From a virus, in the IMG/VR virus record IMGVR_UViG_3300000553_000052, positions 12,601 through 53,837 of that record: a stretch of 41,237 nt of DNA. One strand, given 5' to 3'. The notes beneath the pieces are model-generated. The model had not been told where the DNA came from. It searched no databases and was given only the letters and a program-made list of their open reading frames with translations. Positions within the stretch are counted from its first letter, which is position 1. Each line of letters opens with the position of its first letter. The translations under genes and the position numbers were made by a program. Below, piece by piece: positions 29,716-38,131 of this stretch.

Positions 29716-30983
29716 TATTCGATTATCCCAAACTTAGCCCAGCGTGAGCCACCAATACATACCCATCCAATTGGACTGCCTGGTGCCGGCGATTCGTTGT
29801 AGACAATTTGTGCCATTGTACCTGCATAGTTTGGGACTGCTGTGGCCGACGACATAGCAACCCGACCCACTACTAAGTTCTCTATATGCGCACTACCATC
29901 AGTATCAAGTATAATGTTTTCTTTTCCGTTGCTACCAAGTATAAGTTGTTGTTTGCGTGGTGTTGCAAGATAAGCAACATCTGTTTTACGTTTAGCTACG
30001 ATAAGTTCGACTTCTTCGTCCCACACTGCGAACACAGCACTCGGGTCCATCGTGTTAACACCAACTCTACGTTGTGTAACATAAAGTGTTTCACTTAAAA
30101 AGTTTTCACCCGATGTTTGTAAGTCTTTAAGCACACCAACACGTTGTAAATTACTGTCAACAATCTGATAGCCCAGTTGCGCACCTTTAACAATTTCCTT
30201 ACCACCTTGCGTAATGCGATCTAAATCAATGCCAGATGTTTTAAGTTGTTCTTGTATAATGTTACTATAACCAGTAAACAATGTATCGTTTAAGCCCGCT
30301 GTTACTGCAACACTTGTGGCGGCAACTAACTGTGTAAAGCCCACACAATCTTCTGTTACTGTGCCATTAAGTGTTAGTGCGCCATCTACTACTAAGTCGC
30401 CTTTAATCTCTGCGCTGGGTGCAAACAATGGACCTTCAAACGCAACAGCATGATCCATTAACGTCATCTGTACAAAGCTAGCTCTGTCCTCGATACCAGT
30501 ACTACCAAATTGTTCTATAATGCCGCCGGCAATGCTATCGCCTGTTAGTTTAAGACCTTGAAAGTTTATTGCAGTATGCGCAATGCTTTGTGATGGGAAG
30601 TTTTGTAATTTAATTATGCTAGCCAACGAAGTTTTTACAATTTCATTAACTATTAAATTAATATCAATGGAGGCAAGTTGGCGTTTAATTTCTTGTACTA
30701 TTTGTGCGTTGGCTTTGTCAACTACTGTCTTGTTAACATCGGCGGTGATTTTTGCAATTTGTGCGGTAAGTTGTTCTCTACTTGTATCAGCAAAGTTAAA
30801 TGTGTCTAGGCGTGTACCAATTTGTTGTTTAACTAAAGTATCAACTACTGCATCAAGTTCTGTTGCGGCAATTTTTTTAATTACCTCATCAGTAATTTTA
30901 GCCTGTAGCTCTTGTTCAATTGATACTTTAAGACCGTCGATTAAACCTGCGACGATAGGTTGTAGCTGTTGATTGATATCCAT
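29715..30983 (-). CDS. Virion structural (fibre/baseplate-type) protein, 422 residues
   Basis: Residues 1-130 are a helical coiled-coil region. Residues 130-240 are beta-rich, with KGDLVVDGALTLNGTV, a shaft-like motif; the middle is helical and the C-terminus (ENIILDTDGSAHIENLVVGR ... GWVCIGGSRWAKFGII) is a beta domain of the kind that ends phage fibre or wedge-associated proteins. Behind GAGTGAG. Likely a minor tail or fibre-linked protein; the exact T4 counterpart is unclear. Confidence 0.65.
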   Translation of the reverse strand: MDINQQLQPIVAGLIDGLKVSIEQELQAKITDEVIKKIAATELDAVVDTLVKQQIGTRLDTFNFADTSREQLTAQIAKITADVNKTVVDKANAQIVQEIKRQLASIDINLIVNEIVKTSLASIIKLQNFPSQSIAHTAINFQGLKLTGDSIAGGIIEQFGSTGIEDRASFVQMTLMDHAVAFEGPLFAPSAEIKGDLVVDGALTLNGTVTEDCVGFTQLVAATSVAVTAGLNDTLFTGYSNIIQEQLKTSGIDLDRITQGGKEIVKGAQLGYQIVDSNLQRVGVLKDLQTSGENFLSETLYVTQRRVGVNTMDPSAVFAVWDEEVELIVAKRKTDVAYLATPRKQQLILGSNGKENIILDTDGSAHIENLVVGRVAMSSATAVPNYAGTMAQIVYNESPAPGSPIGWVCIGGSRWAKFGIIE

Positions 30984-31002
30984 ATACTCACTCGAAAAAA
31001 CT

Positions 31003-31734
31003 CTAAATTGAAATACTAATTACGTGCTCATAGTTTTTACGTATGAGACTTTTGTACATTAAATCTTTGTGTACATAAAACTCTTTTGCACCAGCGTCAA
31101 TACTAAACTTTGCTAACTGTTTAAAAAACATATTACGTCTTGCAAACGGACCATGCGACTGTGTGTTACTATCTTGCATTTCAAACACTGTTGTCTGCCA
31201 TGCATTCTTATCTACATATTCATACTTGTGATATTCTAAAAATACTAAACTATCATTGTTTCTATATACAGCAAGAGGTTGACTAAATTCACGCTCTCGA
31301 AAGTTTTGATTCTTATAATCACGTAATGTTGTTACTATTAATTCATTTGCTAAACTTGCAATTAACGCCACACTTGCCTGCTGATCTTGTTCTGTTTCTG
31401 CAAATGTAAAATACTCATCGCCGGCCACAACCCACGAAAACTGTTTAGTGTAACCTTTTAAATCTTTAGCATCTATATATGTGTATTTAATCGCAATACT
31501 GTCGAGGTAATTTTTTGTTTCTGCACTAATACCAGTTACAAATATGTTCTTGTATGTTACACCGAGCATCAATGGGCTAAAGCCAACAAATAATACGCTG
31601 TCGGGGGTTGAGTTATAATGTTGTTCGATGCCATGTAATATCTCTTGTTTCTTATTAATTGCATCTTGACTTTTAAGATTAAATTTTAAGGCGCTAAGTG
31701 ATGTTTGTGTGTACGTCGCGAAAGACTGCGGCAT
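31003..31734 (-). CDS. 243-residue alpha/beta hypothetical protein (methyltransferase-like fold?)
   Basis: It starts MPQSFATYTQTSLSALKFNL behind GGGGAAT. Residues 45-170 show a Rossmann-like alternation (DSVLFVGFSPLMLG, then NIFVTGIS, YTYIDAKDL, FSWVVAGDEYFTFAE, NELIVTTLRDYKNQ), which fits a divergent class I methyltransferase lacking a clear GxGxG. It sits in the operon between the amidinotransferase and a structural gene. Activity not established. Confidence 0.6.
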   Translation of the reverse strand: MPQSFATYTQTSLSALKFNLKSQDAINKKQEILHGIEQHYNSTPDSVLFVGFSPLMLGVTYKNIFVTGISAETKNYLDSIAIKYTYIDAKDLKGYTKQFSWVVAGDEYFTFAETEQDQQASVALIASLANELIVTTLRDYKNQNFREREFSQPLAVYRNNDSLVFLEYHKYEYVDKNAWQTTVFEMQDSNTQSHGPFARRNMFFKQLAKFSIDAGAKEFYVHKDLMYKSLIRKNYEHVISISI

Positions 31735-31773
31735 GTTGATTCCCCGTGTTACATTTACTTAGCAATTTGTAGC

Positions 31774-32688
31774 TTATTCTCTTTCTAGATCAAGGGTTAC
31801 ACAGTGAAATCCCCCTCCTAATGTCCTGCTGTGACGTAGCTCTAGCGGAATAGTAGTAAATCCCGCCTTCTCTAAGTCTTCTATAAGAGTATATTGCGCA
31901 CGATCAACAATTACTGTCTTTGGGTCAACACTTAACATGTTCAATCCGATCCATTTACTTGCGTATGGGTATTCATGAAAACTTTGTGCTTCGACATCAT
32001 TTACCCATAACTTAGTCCAACCATCAAATGCTCGTGGGCAGTTGTCTGGAGTTACTCTACTTGCATTAAGCACAACAAATCCTTGACGTAGCGGAACAAT
32101 TGTACTATCAATGTGTACACCATTGTAAAAGTTGCATGCTTCAATATTGATGTTCGGTAACTTATCACGTAACCAATCTAATGCAAGTTGATTGCCACTG
32201 TCGCTTAGTAAGTACAACCACGTACTGCCAAGTCTACATACATTAGCCGCATCCATAACCATATCTTGATTGCGTGGCATGTTCTTAACAGTCTGTGCCC
32301 TATCAAGTACAAAGTCTAATGTTTCAAGCTCTTGGTCGCGACATGGATACATCATAGCAGGGTTGATTACGCAATTGTCTGCAATCAATAATCTGTCACG
32401 TGGGCAATAGTTGTACATACCGTCACGTTCAACAAAGTTCATTTCATTTGGGCGGAATACTTCGACACCTAGTTTAGTAAGTACACTGGCTAAGTTATCT
32501 AAATCTTCATTTGCTTCGTCGACAATCCATTGTGGCACTGGTCCGCTTGGTACAGGTGTTTCATGCCAAGATGTTTTTAAATGTTCTTGTGAGAATACAG
32601 AATCGTTGCTTGGCCAGTTCGCATGTGTTGCTGACCCCACTACTATACTTTTAAGTTTACCCCATTCATTGCTACTGCTTAATTTCAT
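31774..32688 (-). CDS. Amidinotransferase (AGAT/StrB-like)
   Basis: 304 residues of the pentein fold. CPRD at residues 95-98, the catalytic Asp146 in MDAANV, His192 in GVHIDST and Cys296 in GGGFHC form the amidinotransferase triad and framing motifs, as in glycine and inosamine-phosphate amidinotransferases. It moves an amidino group from arginine to an amine acceptor, making a guanidino compound. The 17-bp overlap with the upstream oxygenase gene indicates joint expression. The acceptor is unknown; a sugar amine or lipid is possible given the neighbours. Confidence 0.88.
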   Translation of the reverse strand: MKLSSSNEWGKLKSIVVGSATHANWPSNDSVFSQEHLKTSWHETPVPSGPVPQWIVDEANEDLDNLASVLTKLGVEVFRPNEMNFVERDGMYNYCPRDRLLIADNCVINPAMMYPCRDQELETLDFVLDRAQTVKNMPRNQDMVMDAANVCRLGSTWLYLLSDSGNQLALDWLRDKLPNINIEACNFYNGVHIDSTIVPLRQGFVVLNASRVTPDNCPRAFDGWTKLWVNDVEAQSFHEYPYASKWIGLNMLSVDPKTVIVDRAQYTLIEDLEKAGFTTIPLELRHSRTLGGGFHCVTLDLERE

Positions 32689-33199
32689 CCATGTGTCCTG
32701 TTATTTGAAGCGTGTATCGTGGCAATAAACCCATATTGGCCGCCATATGTGGTGCATCATATTGCCATATTACTGTGTCACCGGCTGACCATTTAACTAT
32801 CGGTTCGCCGTTTATTTCTAAGTAATGTCCGCTCTGCCAATCTTCTAAAAATACAATTGCGCGGTGTATTGTTTGTTCTTTACCTTGTAAATTAAACAAT
32901 TCAACATATCGTTTATATATATCATAGTGTACCGGTAACGTAGTACCAGTATCCATCCTATAATAACTTGTACAAACATCTTTCCAACCACGTTGTTCGA
33001 ACTGTGCTAGTATATAACTATTCCAAATTGGTTGTGACTTACGCATATCACACATAGCACCAGTAAACTTATTACTATATCCCTGTGCTAGCCAACGTGT
33101 AGTATCATCGGAATTGTTAAATGGTTCTGTGACATAATCTAGTCGAGTATACGCTTCGCCCCAATTTGGTTCTATCTTAATTAATTCGTGTGTTGCCAT
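32672..33199 (-). CDS. Fe(II)/2-oxoglutarate oxygenase-like protein
   Basis: 175 residues starting MATHELIKIEPNWGEAYTRL behind AAGG; the frame is open 18 codons further upstream but within the dehydrogenase gene. His91-x-Asp93 (PVHYDIYKRY), distal His151 (DAPHMAAN) and Arg161 (RYTLQITG) match the 2-His-1-carboxylate triad and the 2OG-binding arginine. It likely hydroxylates a small molecule or sugar lipid in the same pathway as the flanking genes. Confidence 0.72.
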   Translation of the reverse strand: MATHELIKIEPNWGEAYTRLDYVTEPFNNSDDTTRWLAQGYSNKFTGAMCDMRKSQPIWNSYILAQFEQRGWKDVCTSYYRMDTGTTLPVHYDIYKRYVELFNLQGKEQTIHRAIVFLEDWQSGHYLEINGEPIVKWSAGDTVIWQYDAPHMAANMGLLPRYTLQITGHMDEIKQ

Positions 33200-34406
33200 A
33201 ATGCAGAACCTTAATTGATTTTGTGTCTGTTTTAAACTTGCGCCACGGGTCAACTACAATACTACTTAATCCAAGTCGGTAATACAATTGTTGTTCTGGC
33301 AGTTCGCCGGTGTAACCGTAGGTAATAGTTCTATTGTGAGCAAGTAGTACAATAGCAGTTGTGTCATCAGCAACAATGTCACCTGTTAAAGGATCAGAAT
33401 AAGTGTATTTTGCTCCTATTTCAGTCAGATAACTGCCGATTAAGAGGCTATAACTGCCATCTAATAGATCCACATCTGGCTTGTACGCTTTTCCGTGTAT
33501 AACGATAGGCAAATCAGTTAATTCTTGTAAATCACTAAGATATATAGCAAGATTCTTTGCTTGTATCTCACGTGCATATATAACTGTATTAAAAATATCG
33601 TAGCCCAAGTCTAAATTCTCAGCTAACCAACGTAGCGCAATGTTATCACGTGGGTGACACGGGCCTGCATCACCCATACCCGCTGTCATATACTTTGTAC
33701 TAATGATACGCATAGTAGAAGCGCATAATGCGTCAGTTACAACATCAACATTAATGTTGCCTGACTTCATAGCAACGTCTTGTATCATGTTTACTAAGCC
33801 AACTTTAGTACTAATAAATGTATTGTAGAAGATTTTAATTGCTTCTGCTTCATCCCATGTGCCAATTGCAATATGTGGATTGTTTTGCATTAGTGGTGCG
33901 TAAAAGTCTGTAAGCAACTTAGCATCACCAGTTACGCTACCATCTTCTGTACCGATAATAATCATGTCTGGGTTAACCATATCCCACGCTACAGAACCCA
34001 TTGCAATTAAGTATGGGTTATAGATGAAACGTGCGTTAGTGATATGCTTACGTAGCTCTCTACGTGTTGTTCCTGGTAGTACTGTGCTGATTAATACTAC
34101 AAGTTGATCTTGCGTAACGTATTGATTAATGTCTGCTAATACTTGATTTATAATTGTATAATCAAAGTCTTTGTTTGGTAAATGTGTAATTGGTTGCGAG
34201 CCATCATAGATCGGATCATGCGGTGTTTGTACTGCAACAAAGATAACATCCTTGCCCTTTACTGCTCCTTCTAATGTATCAGATATTGCTATCTTATCAC
34301 CAGTACGTGGGTAAATATCATAGCCAGTGACGTCATATGTTTGTGCCATCACTTCTGCACATGCCATTCCTAATTTCCCTAACCCTACAAATCCTACATT
34401 ATTCAT
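33177..34406 (-). CDS. UDP-glucose/GDP-mannose dehydrogenase family protein
   Basis: 409 residues. The NAD site is GFVGLGKLG (5-13), the catalytic Cys250 lies in AGPCHPRDN, and KIFYNTF around residue 191 is the usual KxxxN motif region. It oxidises a nucleotide sugar to a uronic acid in two NAD-dependent steps. The start overlaps the GIY-YIG stop (ATGA). Compared with the typical GGPC(F/L)PKD, the His and Arg after Cys differ, so the donor sugar may too. Confidence 0.9.
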   Translation of the reverse strand: MNNVGFVGLGKLGMACAEVMAQTYDVTGYDIYPRTGDKIAISDTLEGAVKGKDVIFVAVQTPHDPIYDGSQPITHLPNKDFDYTIINQVLADINQYVTQDQLVVLISTVLPGTTRRELRKHITNARFIYNPYLIAMGSVAWDMVNPDMIIIGTEDGSVTGDAKLLTDFYAPLMQNNPHIAIGTWDEAEAIKIFYNTFISTKVGLVNMIQDVAMKSGNINVDVVTDALCASTMRIISTKYMTAGMGDAGPCHPRDNIALRWLAENLDLGYDIFNTVIYAREIQAKNLAIYLSDLQELTDLPIVIHGKAYKPDVDLLDGSYSLLIGSYLTEIGAKYTYSDPLTGDIVADDTTAIVLLAHNRTITYGYTGELPEQQLYYRLGLSSIVVDPWRKFKTDTKSIKVLHYGNTRIN

Positions 34407-35020
34407 ATACTACCCTTTTTAAATTTTTCCATTAATGTATTTCTAATTTTTTGTTTTGTTTCTTCGGTGTGTTTTTTAGGACCATACCCACCTGCTAATT
34501 TTTGTTGCATACTCATTTTTTGTTTTGTTTCATCTGACGTAATTTGTTTTGCTCTTGCTTCTCTAATCTTTTGTTTTGTTTCTTCAGTTTGAGTCTGCCC
34601 TTTTCTTGTATTAATTTGTTTTGCTCTTGCTTCTCTAATCTTTTGTTTGTGCTCTTCTGATTTAGGCTTACTTTTATTAGACGCACTTATTTTTTCTTTA
34701 GTTGAATCCGACATAATTCTATTGTTTATTGGAGGAGCCGGCGCATCATTCTTGTTTAAAAATTCTTCTCTACGTATTACTTTCATTCTGCGTAATACTT
34801 TTGTTTCCCATAATCTTGCAGCTTGTTTGTCAGTAAATATTTTTCTAATTTGGCGCACATCTGGTTCACCATAAATTAATCGCATTGCTTTAACAGTAGG
34901 CGAAGATGTAAAGTATTTTGCCCAAAGATCAGTGGGATTACAATCAATGGCATAGCGTACTCCGTAATAATATTTTTGCTGGGTACTCCATCCGATTAAA
35001 TATGTGTATGGTTGGTTCAT
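34403..35020 (-). CDS. GIY-YIG homing endonuclease with four C-terminal repeats
   Basis: 205 residues: YTYLIGWSTQQKYYYGVRYA is the GIY-YIG core (residues 5-24). A catalytic Glu lies in ARLWETKVLRRM. Four EETKQKIREARAKQ-like repeats (residues about 117-195) are a NUMOD3-type DNA-binding tail. The late promoter at 35026 is only 5 nt from the ATG. It is inserted upstream of the UDP-sugar dehydrogenase, which it now precedes in the operon. Confidence 0.87.
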   Translation of the reverse strand: MNQPYTYLIGWSTQQKYYYGVRYAIDCNPTDLWAKYFTSSPTVKAMRLIYGEPDVRQIRKIFTDKQAARLWETKVLRRMKVIRREEFLNKNDAPAPPINNRIMSDSTKEKISASNKSKPKSEEHKQKIREARAKQINTRKGQTQTEETKQKIREARAKQITSDETKQKMSMQQKLAGGYGPKKHTEETKQKIRNTLMEKFKKGSI

Positions 35021-35025
35021 ATTAG

Positions 35026-35033
35026 TATTTATA
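35026..35033 (-). promoter_or_regulatory. T4-type late promoter (TATAAATA)
   Basis: TATAAATACTAATATG on the minus strand; the box ends 5 nt before the GIY-YIG start codon, so the transcript should have almost no leader. Confidence 0.75.
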
Positions 35034-35103
35034 CCGATACCAACAAAACCTATAATTTGCCAATACCAATGAAACCTACTGTTTTTAATTGAGACGACAT
35101 TTA

Positions 35104-36351
35104 ATGCTCCAAATTGATCATGTTTACGAATTTTTATATTCTACTATCTTTGTTGAGAACTTTGATTTCTATTATTGTAAAAATGGTGTAATTAATACTA
35201 ATCAGGTAACTATCAATGATATAGTATTATTTACGCCAAGTTTCCGCACCACAGAAAAAATCTTCTTTTATGATCAGGAACCGCACCTGCAGCAAATAGT
35301 CGAACAATATATGGATTTATTTACATATTCTGATGGGAGAGATATGCATGAAATGTATCAACTTATGTTACAAAATAATCTTCCATATGGATTAACTGGT
35401 TGTATATCGTTGGACGAACACATGGAAAATTTGGCTAATCCACAATATGTATATAAAAAGAAAACTATTGTTACTAGTGAGAAATCTGCACTAGTTGATT
35501 CTTGTGCTATAAAATATGATGCTCGACTATTGTATTACTTCTTTCACGGTTTTGCCGCACTTGATTGGTATCGCGGGTTTTACGCACTAAACTATAACAA
35601 ACAAGTAATTAAGGACTATACTTACGATTATATAACATTCAATAGGCTTGTGTCAAATGATCGTAGCTATCGTTGCTACTTTGTGAGCAAATTAGCCGAA
35701 GAATTATTATTAGAACATGGACAAGTGAGCTTTGGGCTAGCTACAGAACAAGCAAGCTGGCAAGAAGAGATTGCTGATGTTAATACAAAGTTGTCAAGCA
35801 AAGCCGTAGACCACATTAAATTACACTTACCTAGCACTCCATTGATTATAGACAATGAACGTGTGTTAGGTTCAGCTAGTGCAGATATCCCACGTTGTAC
35901 TAATGACAGCTTATGGCATGTTGTTACAGAAACTGTATTCTACTATGACAAACTACAGTTAACTGAAAAAATATTTAAGCCAATTGTAATGAAACAACCA
36001 TTTATGTTACTTGGGGCGGTTGGTAACTTGGCTTACTTGAAGTCATATGGATTTAAAACATTCGAAGGTATTATAGATGAAAGCTATGATACTATTACAG
36101 ACAACGATGCACGTACAGAAGCTGTTGTTGCGCAGATTGCGTGGTACTGTGCGTTAAGTGCAGAAGAGAAGCGAAGCGTTATGGAGGCTATAGCGCCAAT
36201 CGTAGAGTACAATTTCCATCACTTCTACGGTGAGTTTAAGCATATCATTACTCGTGAACTACTTGATAATTGTAAGACGCTATTCGAGGAAATAGGCTAC
36301 AACGATAACGCCATAGCCTATGATGATCTTTACCGAGTACTAACTACTTAG
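35104..36351 (+). CDS. Glycosyltransferase-like protein (paralog B)
   Basis: 415 residues, starting at the ATG of MLQIDHVYEFLYSTIFVENF behind GAGA; a TTG further upstream is possible. The N-terminal half has IFFYDQEP and a DARLLYYFFHGFAALDWYRG region. The C-terminal block LTEKIFKPIVMKQPFMLLGA followed by SYGFKTFEGIIDESYD is shared with the protein at 28524. The pair resembles fucosyltransferase-like phage enzymes. Probably a glycosyl transfer to virion or host-surface sugar. Confidence 0.55.
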   Translation: MLQIDHVYEFLYSTIFVENFDFYYCKNGVINTNQVTINDIVLFTPSFRTTEKIFFYDQEPHLQQIVEQYMDLFTYSDGRDMHEMYQLMLQNNLPYGLTGCISLDEHMENLANPQYVYKKKTIVTSEKSALVDSCAIKYDARLLYYFFHGFAALDWYRGFYALNYNKQVIKDYTYDYITFNRLVSNDRSYRCYFVSKLAEELLLEHGQVSFGLATEQASWQEEIADVNTKLSSKAVDHIKLHLPSTPLIIDNERVLGSASADIPRCTNDSLWHVVTETVFYYDKLQLTEKIFKPIVMKQPFMLLGAVGNLAYLKSYGFKTFEGIIDESYDTITDNDARTEAVVAQIAWYCALSAEEKRSVMEAIAPIVEYNFHHFYGEFKHIITRELLDNCKTLFEEIGYNDNAIAYDDLYRVLTT

Positions 36352-36621
36352 ATATAGGACTATCGTTTCCGACTGTCTATTGCCTTTTGCTTTTGCTTAT
36401 TGACTCCGCAAAGCTACAGAGTAAAGGAGATTGGGCGACCAACTCCGACTCGTATAAGCTACGAGAGAAATGCTAGGTCTTTGTTAGTTAACTACTTAAC
36501 TTCTTTTGTGTAGCGCACTGCACCTGATGCCATCCAGTGTGTAGTCTACTCTACACGTTACAAGTGCGGCCATTACGCGAGCACCATCTCCTCTGGATAC
36601 AGAACTTAATCTGCAAAGGGG
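36352..36621 (+). ncRNA. Structured intergenic region, candidate ncRNA (270 nt)
   Basis: No convincing gene. On the plus strand at least three strong hairpins lie in a row: GGAG-A-TTGG with GNRA loop GCGA and CCAA-CTCC; CTCGTA, loop TAAGC, TACGAG; and GTGTAG ... CTACAC. A weaker GACTATCG/CGACTGTC stem follows the stop codon, and an ACTC/GAGT stem lies between. The GNRA loop suggests plus-strand transcription from the upstream gene. There is no U run, so it is not a simple terminator. It may be an ncRNA or a stabilising 3' UTR. Confidence 0.45.
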
Positions 36622-37437
36622 CTAATAATTTGTTTCTGTATATATTTTTACTAAATTGTAATACAATTTGTTACTATTAATGCCAGGGTGATGATTATCT
36701 AAATTAACATCTGTTTGTAAAGTTAAAAACGAATTATATAAATTAACCCAAGAGCTTGCAGTTATCCCGCCGACTTGCGTATATTGTTTGTGCTGTAAAG
36801 CATATAGTTTATAAATTTCTTCATCATCTCTTGTTTTGGTATTTAAAATTTCTTTTCTTGTAAACTCAGTCATGTCACTGGGTAAAAAATTATCAGTTAG
36901 TTGCGTAAAAAACTGATTATCCCACGGACATAGACTATTAACATTGATAATTTTAACATTAGGTGCTAATTGTTTAATTATGTTAATATATTTTATTAAT
37001 TTAACTATTTCATATTGTAAATGAATCAATGATCTGAGTCTATCACGCACATTGGCAATATAATCGGCCGGAATAACCCTATCATTTAACTTATGTTCTC
37101 TGGGCGGGTTTCCGGCATTAGTGTCATACAATTCAAATCCTACATTAAAACTATATCTCGGCATTGAAGTCCAAGAACAAATTAAATATTTTAAATTAGG
37201 ATATAAACTAATTGCTTCTACGGCTTGTTCAAAAACTTCAGCATTGCTAGCACCACCTTTGCTTAGGTTGACTAATTGTAATTCATTGAAACAATTAATG
37301 TTTCTGTGACATAAATTGACCCATAATTCTGGAGAATCTTTCTCATCGAAAAATCCAGTTCCTGCTGCAAAAGAACACCCTGCAACTGCTAAAATACCCA
37401 TCTTACTAAATTTATTTGTAATTTGTTGTGCGTTCAT
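36622..37437 (-). CDS. SGNH/GDSL-type hydrolase with a captured N-terminus
   Basis: 271 residues. Block I GCSFAAGTG with Ser22, NLSKGGASNAEVF with Asn65 and the C-terminal DNHHPG with Asp and His give the SGNH serine-hydrolase set. Family proteins normally begin near MGILAVAG; the first seven codons (MNAQQIT) instead belong to the cassette shared with the gene at 23237. It may deacetylate or de-esterify a glycan, in line with the glycosyltransferase-like neighbour. Confidence 0.8.
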   Translation of the reverse strand: MNAQQITNKFSKMGILAVAGCSFAAGTGFFDEKDSPELWVNLCHRNINCFNELQLVNLSKGGASNAEVFEQAVEAISLYPNLKYLICSWTSMPRYSFNVGFELYDTNAGNPPREHKLNDRVIPADYIANVRDRLRSLIHLQYEIVKLIKYINIIKQLAPNVKIINVNSLCPWDNQFFTQLTDNFLPSDMTEFTRKEILNTKTRDDEEIYKLYALQHKQYTQVGGITASSWVNLYNSFLTLQTDVNLDNHHPGINSNKLYYNLVKIYTETNY

Positions 37438-37481
37438 TTTTTATTACTCCGTGTTGTTAGTGTATGTATAGCATTATACAG
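37416..37481 (-). repeat. Promoter-leader-start cassette, copy B
   Basis: 66 nt, one mismatch to copy A at 23216-23281: -10 box, leader, CGGAGTAATAAAAA and the first seven codons. Confidence 0.92.
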
Positions 37482-37501
37482 TCATTTTACCAAAATGTCA
37501 A
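37473..37501 (-). promoter_or_regulatory. Sigma70 promoter, consensus
   Basis: TTGACA (37501-37496), 17 bp, TATAAT (37478-37473) on the minus strand, inside the last codons of the 71-residue gene. It drives the SGNH gene. Confidence 0.9.
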
Positions 37502-37697
37502 CCGAATTAAATGGGCTAACCTTAACTTTTTCAAACTTGCGTCTACGCTTATCTAGCTTCTGTTTAGTCTTAAAGTAGATGGGTTCACCTTCGCCCCATT
37601 TTTGATATGCTAATACTTTATCCCCATCCATCAAGTACACATGGTTGGGTTGACGAAAGTCCACATTCCAATCAGTTATTTCTTTAATAACTTCCAT
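37482..37697 (-). CDS. 71-residue basic conserved phage protein
   Basis: It starts MEVIKEITDWNVDFRQPNHV, 1 nt after the 106-residue gene's stop. An ATG further upstream (37769) overlaps that gene and is rejected. It carries YLMDGDKVLAYQKWGEG, then a Lys/Arg helix (KQKLDKRRRKFEKV) that suggests nucleic-acid binding. Its 3' end carries the promoter of the next gene. Function unknown. Confidence 0.7.
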   Translation of the reverse strand: MEVIKEITDWNVDFRQPNHVYLMDGDKVLAYQKWGEGEPIYFKTKQKLDKRRRKFEKVKVSPFNSVDILVK

Positions 37698-37698
37698 A

Positions 37699-38019
37699 CT
37701 AGTCTGCACGTGAACCCATATAAGCACGGAAGCCATGTTTTTGTAAAACTTCTGCAAACGCTTGCGCACCAGCTTCTTTTACATCCATACTTTGTCCATG
37801 ATAGCTACCACAAGTCCACAAGTTTAATGTTTTAGGACGATAGCTTTTCTTAAAGCCGACTGCTAACAATTCTTTAGCCGCTGTTGAGTTAGTACGTTCT
37901 ACAAATACATCTACCCATGCAAATCCGCAGTAAGCCATATCACCATGTGTAGCAAGAAATGCTTGTTCTGCTTTGATTGCAGCTTGTTGCGCTTCGTCGA
38001 ATATAGTTTGTGTAGTCAT
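37699..38019 (-). CDS. 106-residue conserved phage protein
   Basis: It starts MTTQTIFDEAQQAAIKAEQA, then MAYCGFAWVDVFVERTNSTA and YRPKTLNLWTCGSYHGQSMD, ending MGSRAD. The pattern CGFAWVxVxxxRTNSxxAKEL ... GFKKxxxPKxLxLW is highly conserved among T4-like and other phages, but its function is unknown. Own promoter at 38053. Confidence 0.8.
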   Translation of the reverse strand: MTTQTIFDEAQQAAIKAEQAFLATHGDMAYCGFAWVDVFVERTNSTAAKELLAVGFKKSYRPKTLNLWTCGSYHGQSMDVKEAGAQAFAEVLQKHGFRAYMGSRAD

Positions 38020-38052
38020 TTTGTTCTTCCTTGTTGTTAGTGTATGTATAGC

Positions 38053-38081
38053 ATTATACAGCCAGTTTACCCAAAAGTCAA
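38053..38081 (-). promoter_or_regulatory. Sigma70 promoter
   Basis: TTGACT (38081-38076), 17 bp, TATAAT (38058-38053) on the minus strand. It shares the ATGCTATACATACACTAACAACA leader core with copies A and B. Confidence 0.87.
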
Positions 38082-38089
38082 CCGAAATC

Positions 38090-38097
38090 TATAAATA
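38090..38097 (+). promoter_or_regulatory. T4-type late promoter (TATAAATA)
   Basis: TATAAATACTAATAT on the plus strand, 34 nt upstream of the rightward cassette 38132-40159. Divergent from the minus-strand promoter at 38053. Confidence 0.75.
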
Positions 38098-38131
38098 CTA
38101 ATATAATAATAACAAAGTTCGAGGGGAATGT

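Noticed and set aside
36352-36621. tRNA genes or a small leftward gene (25 codons starting MAALVTCRVDYTL)
   Set aside because: No cloverleaf was found; the short frame has GGAG nearby but no coupling and no recognisable family, so it is left unannotated.
37698-37769. Extended N-terminus of the 71-residue protein
   Set aside because: It would overlap the well-conserved 106-residue gene by about 70 bp; the ATG at 37697 directly after that stop is the better start.
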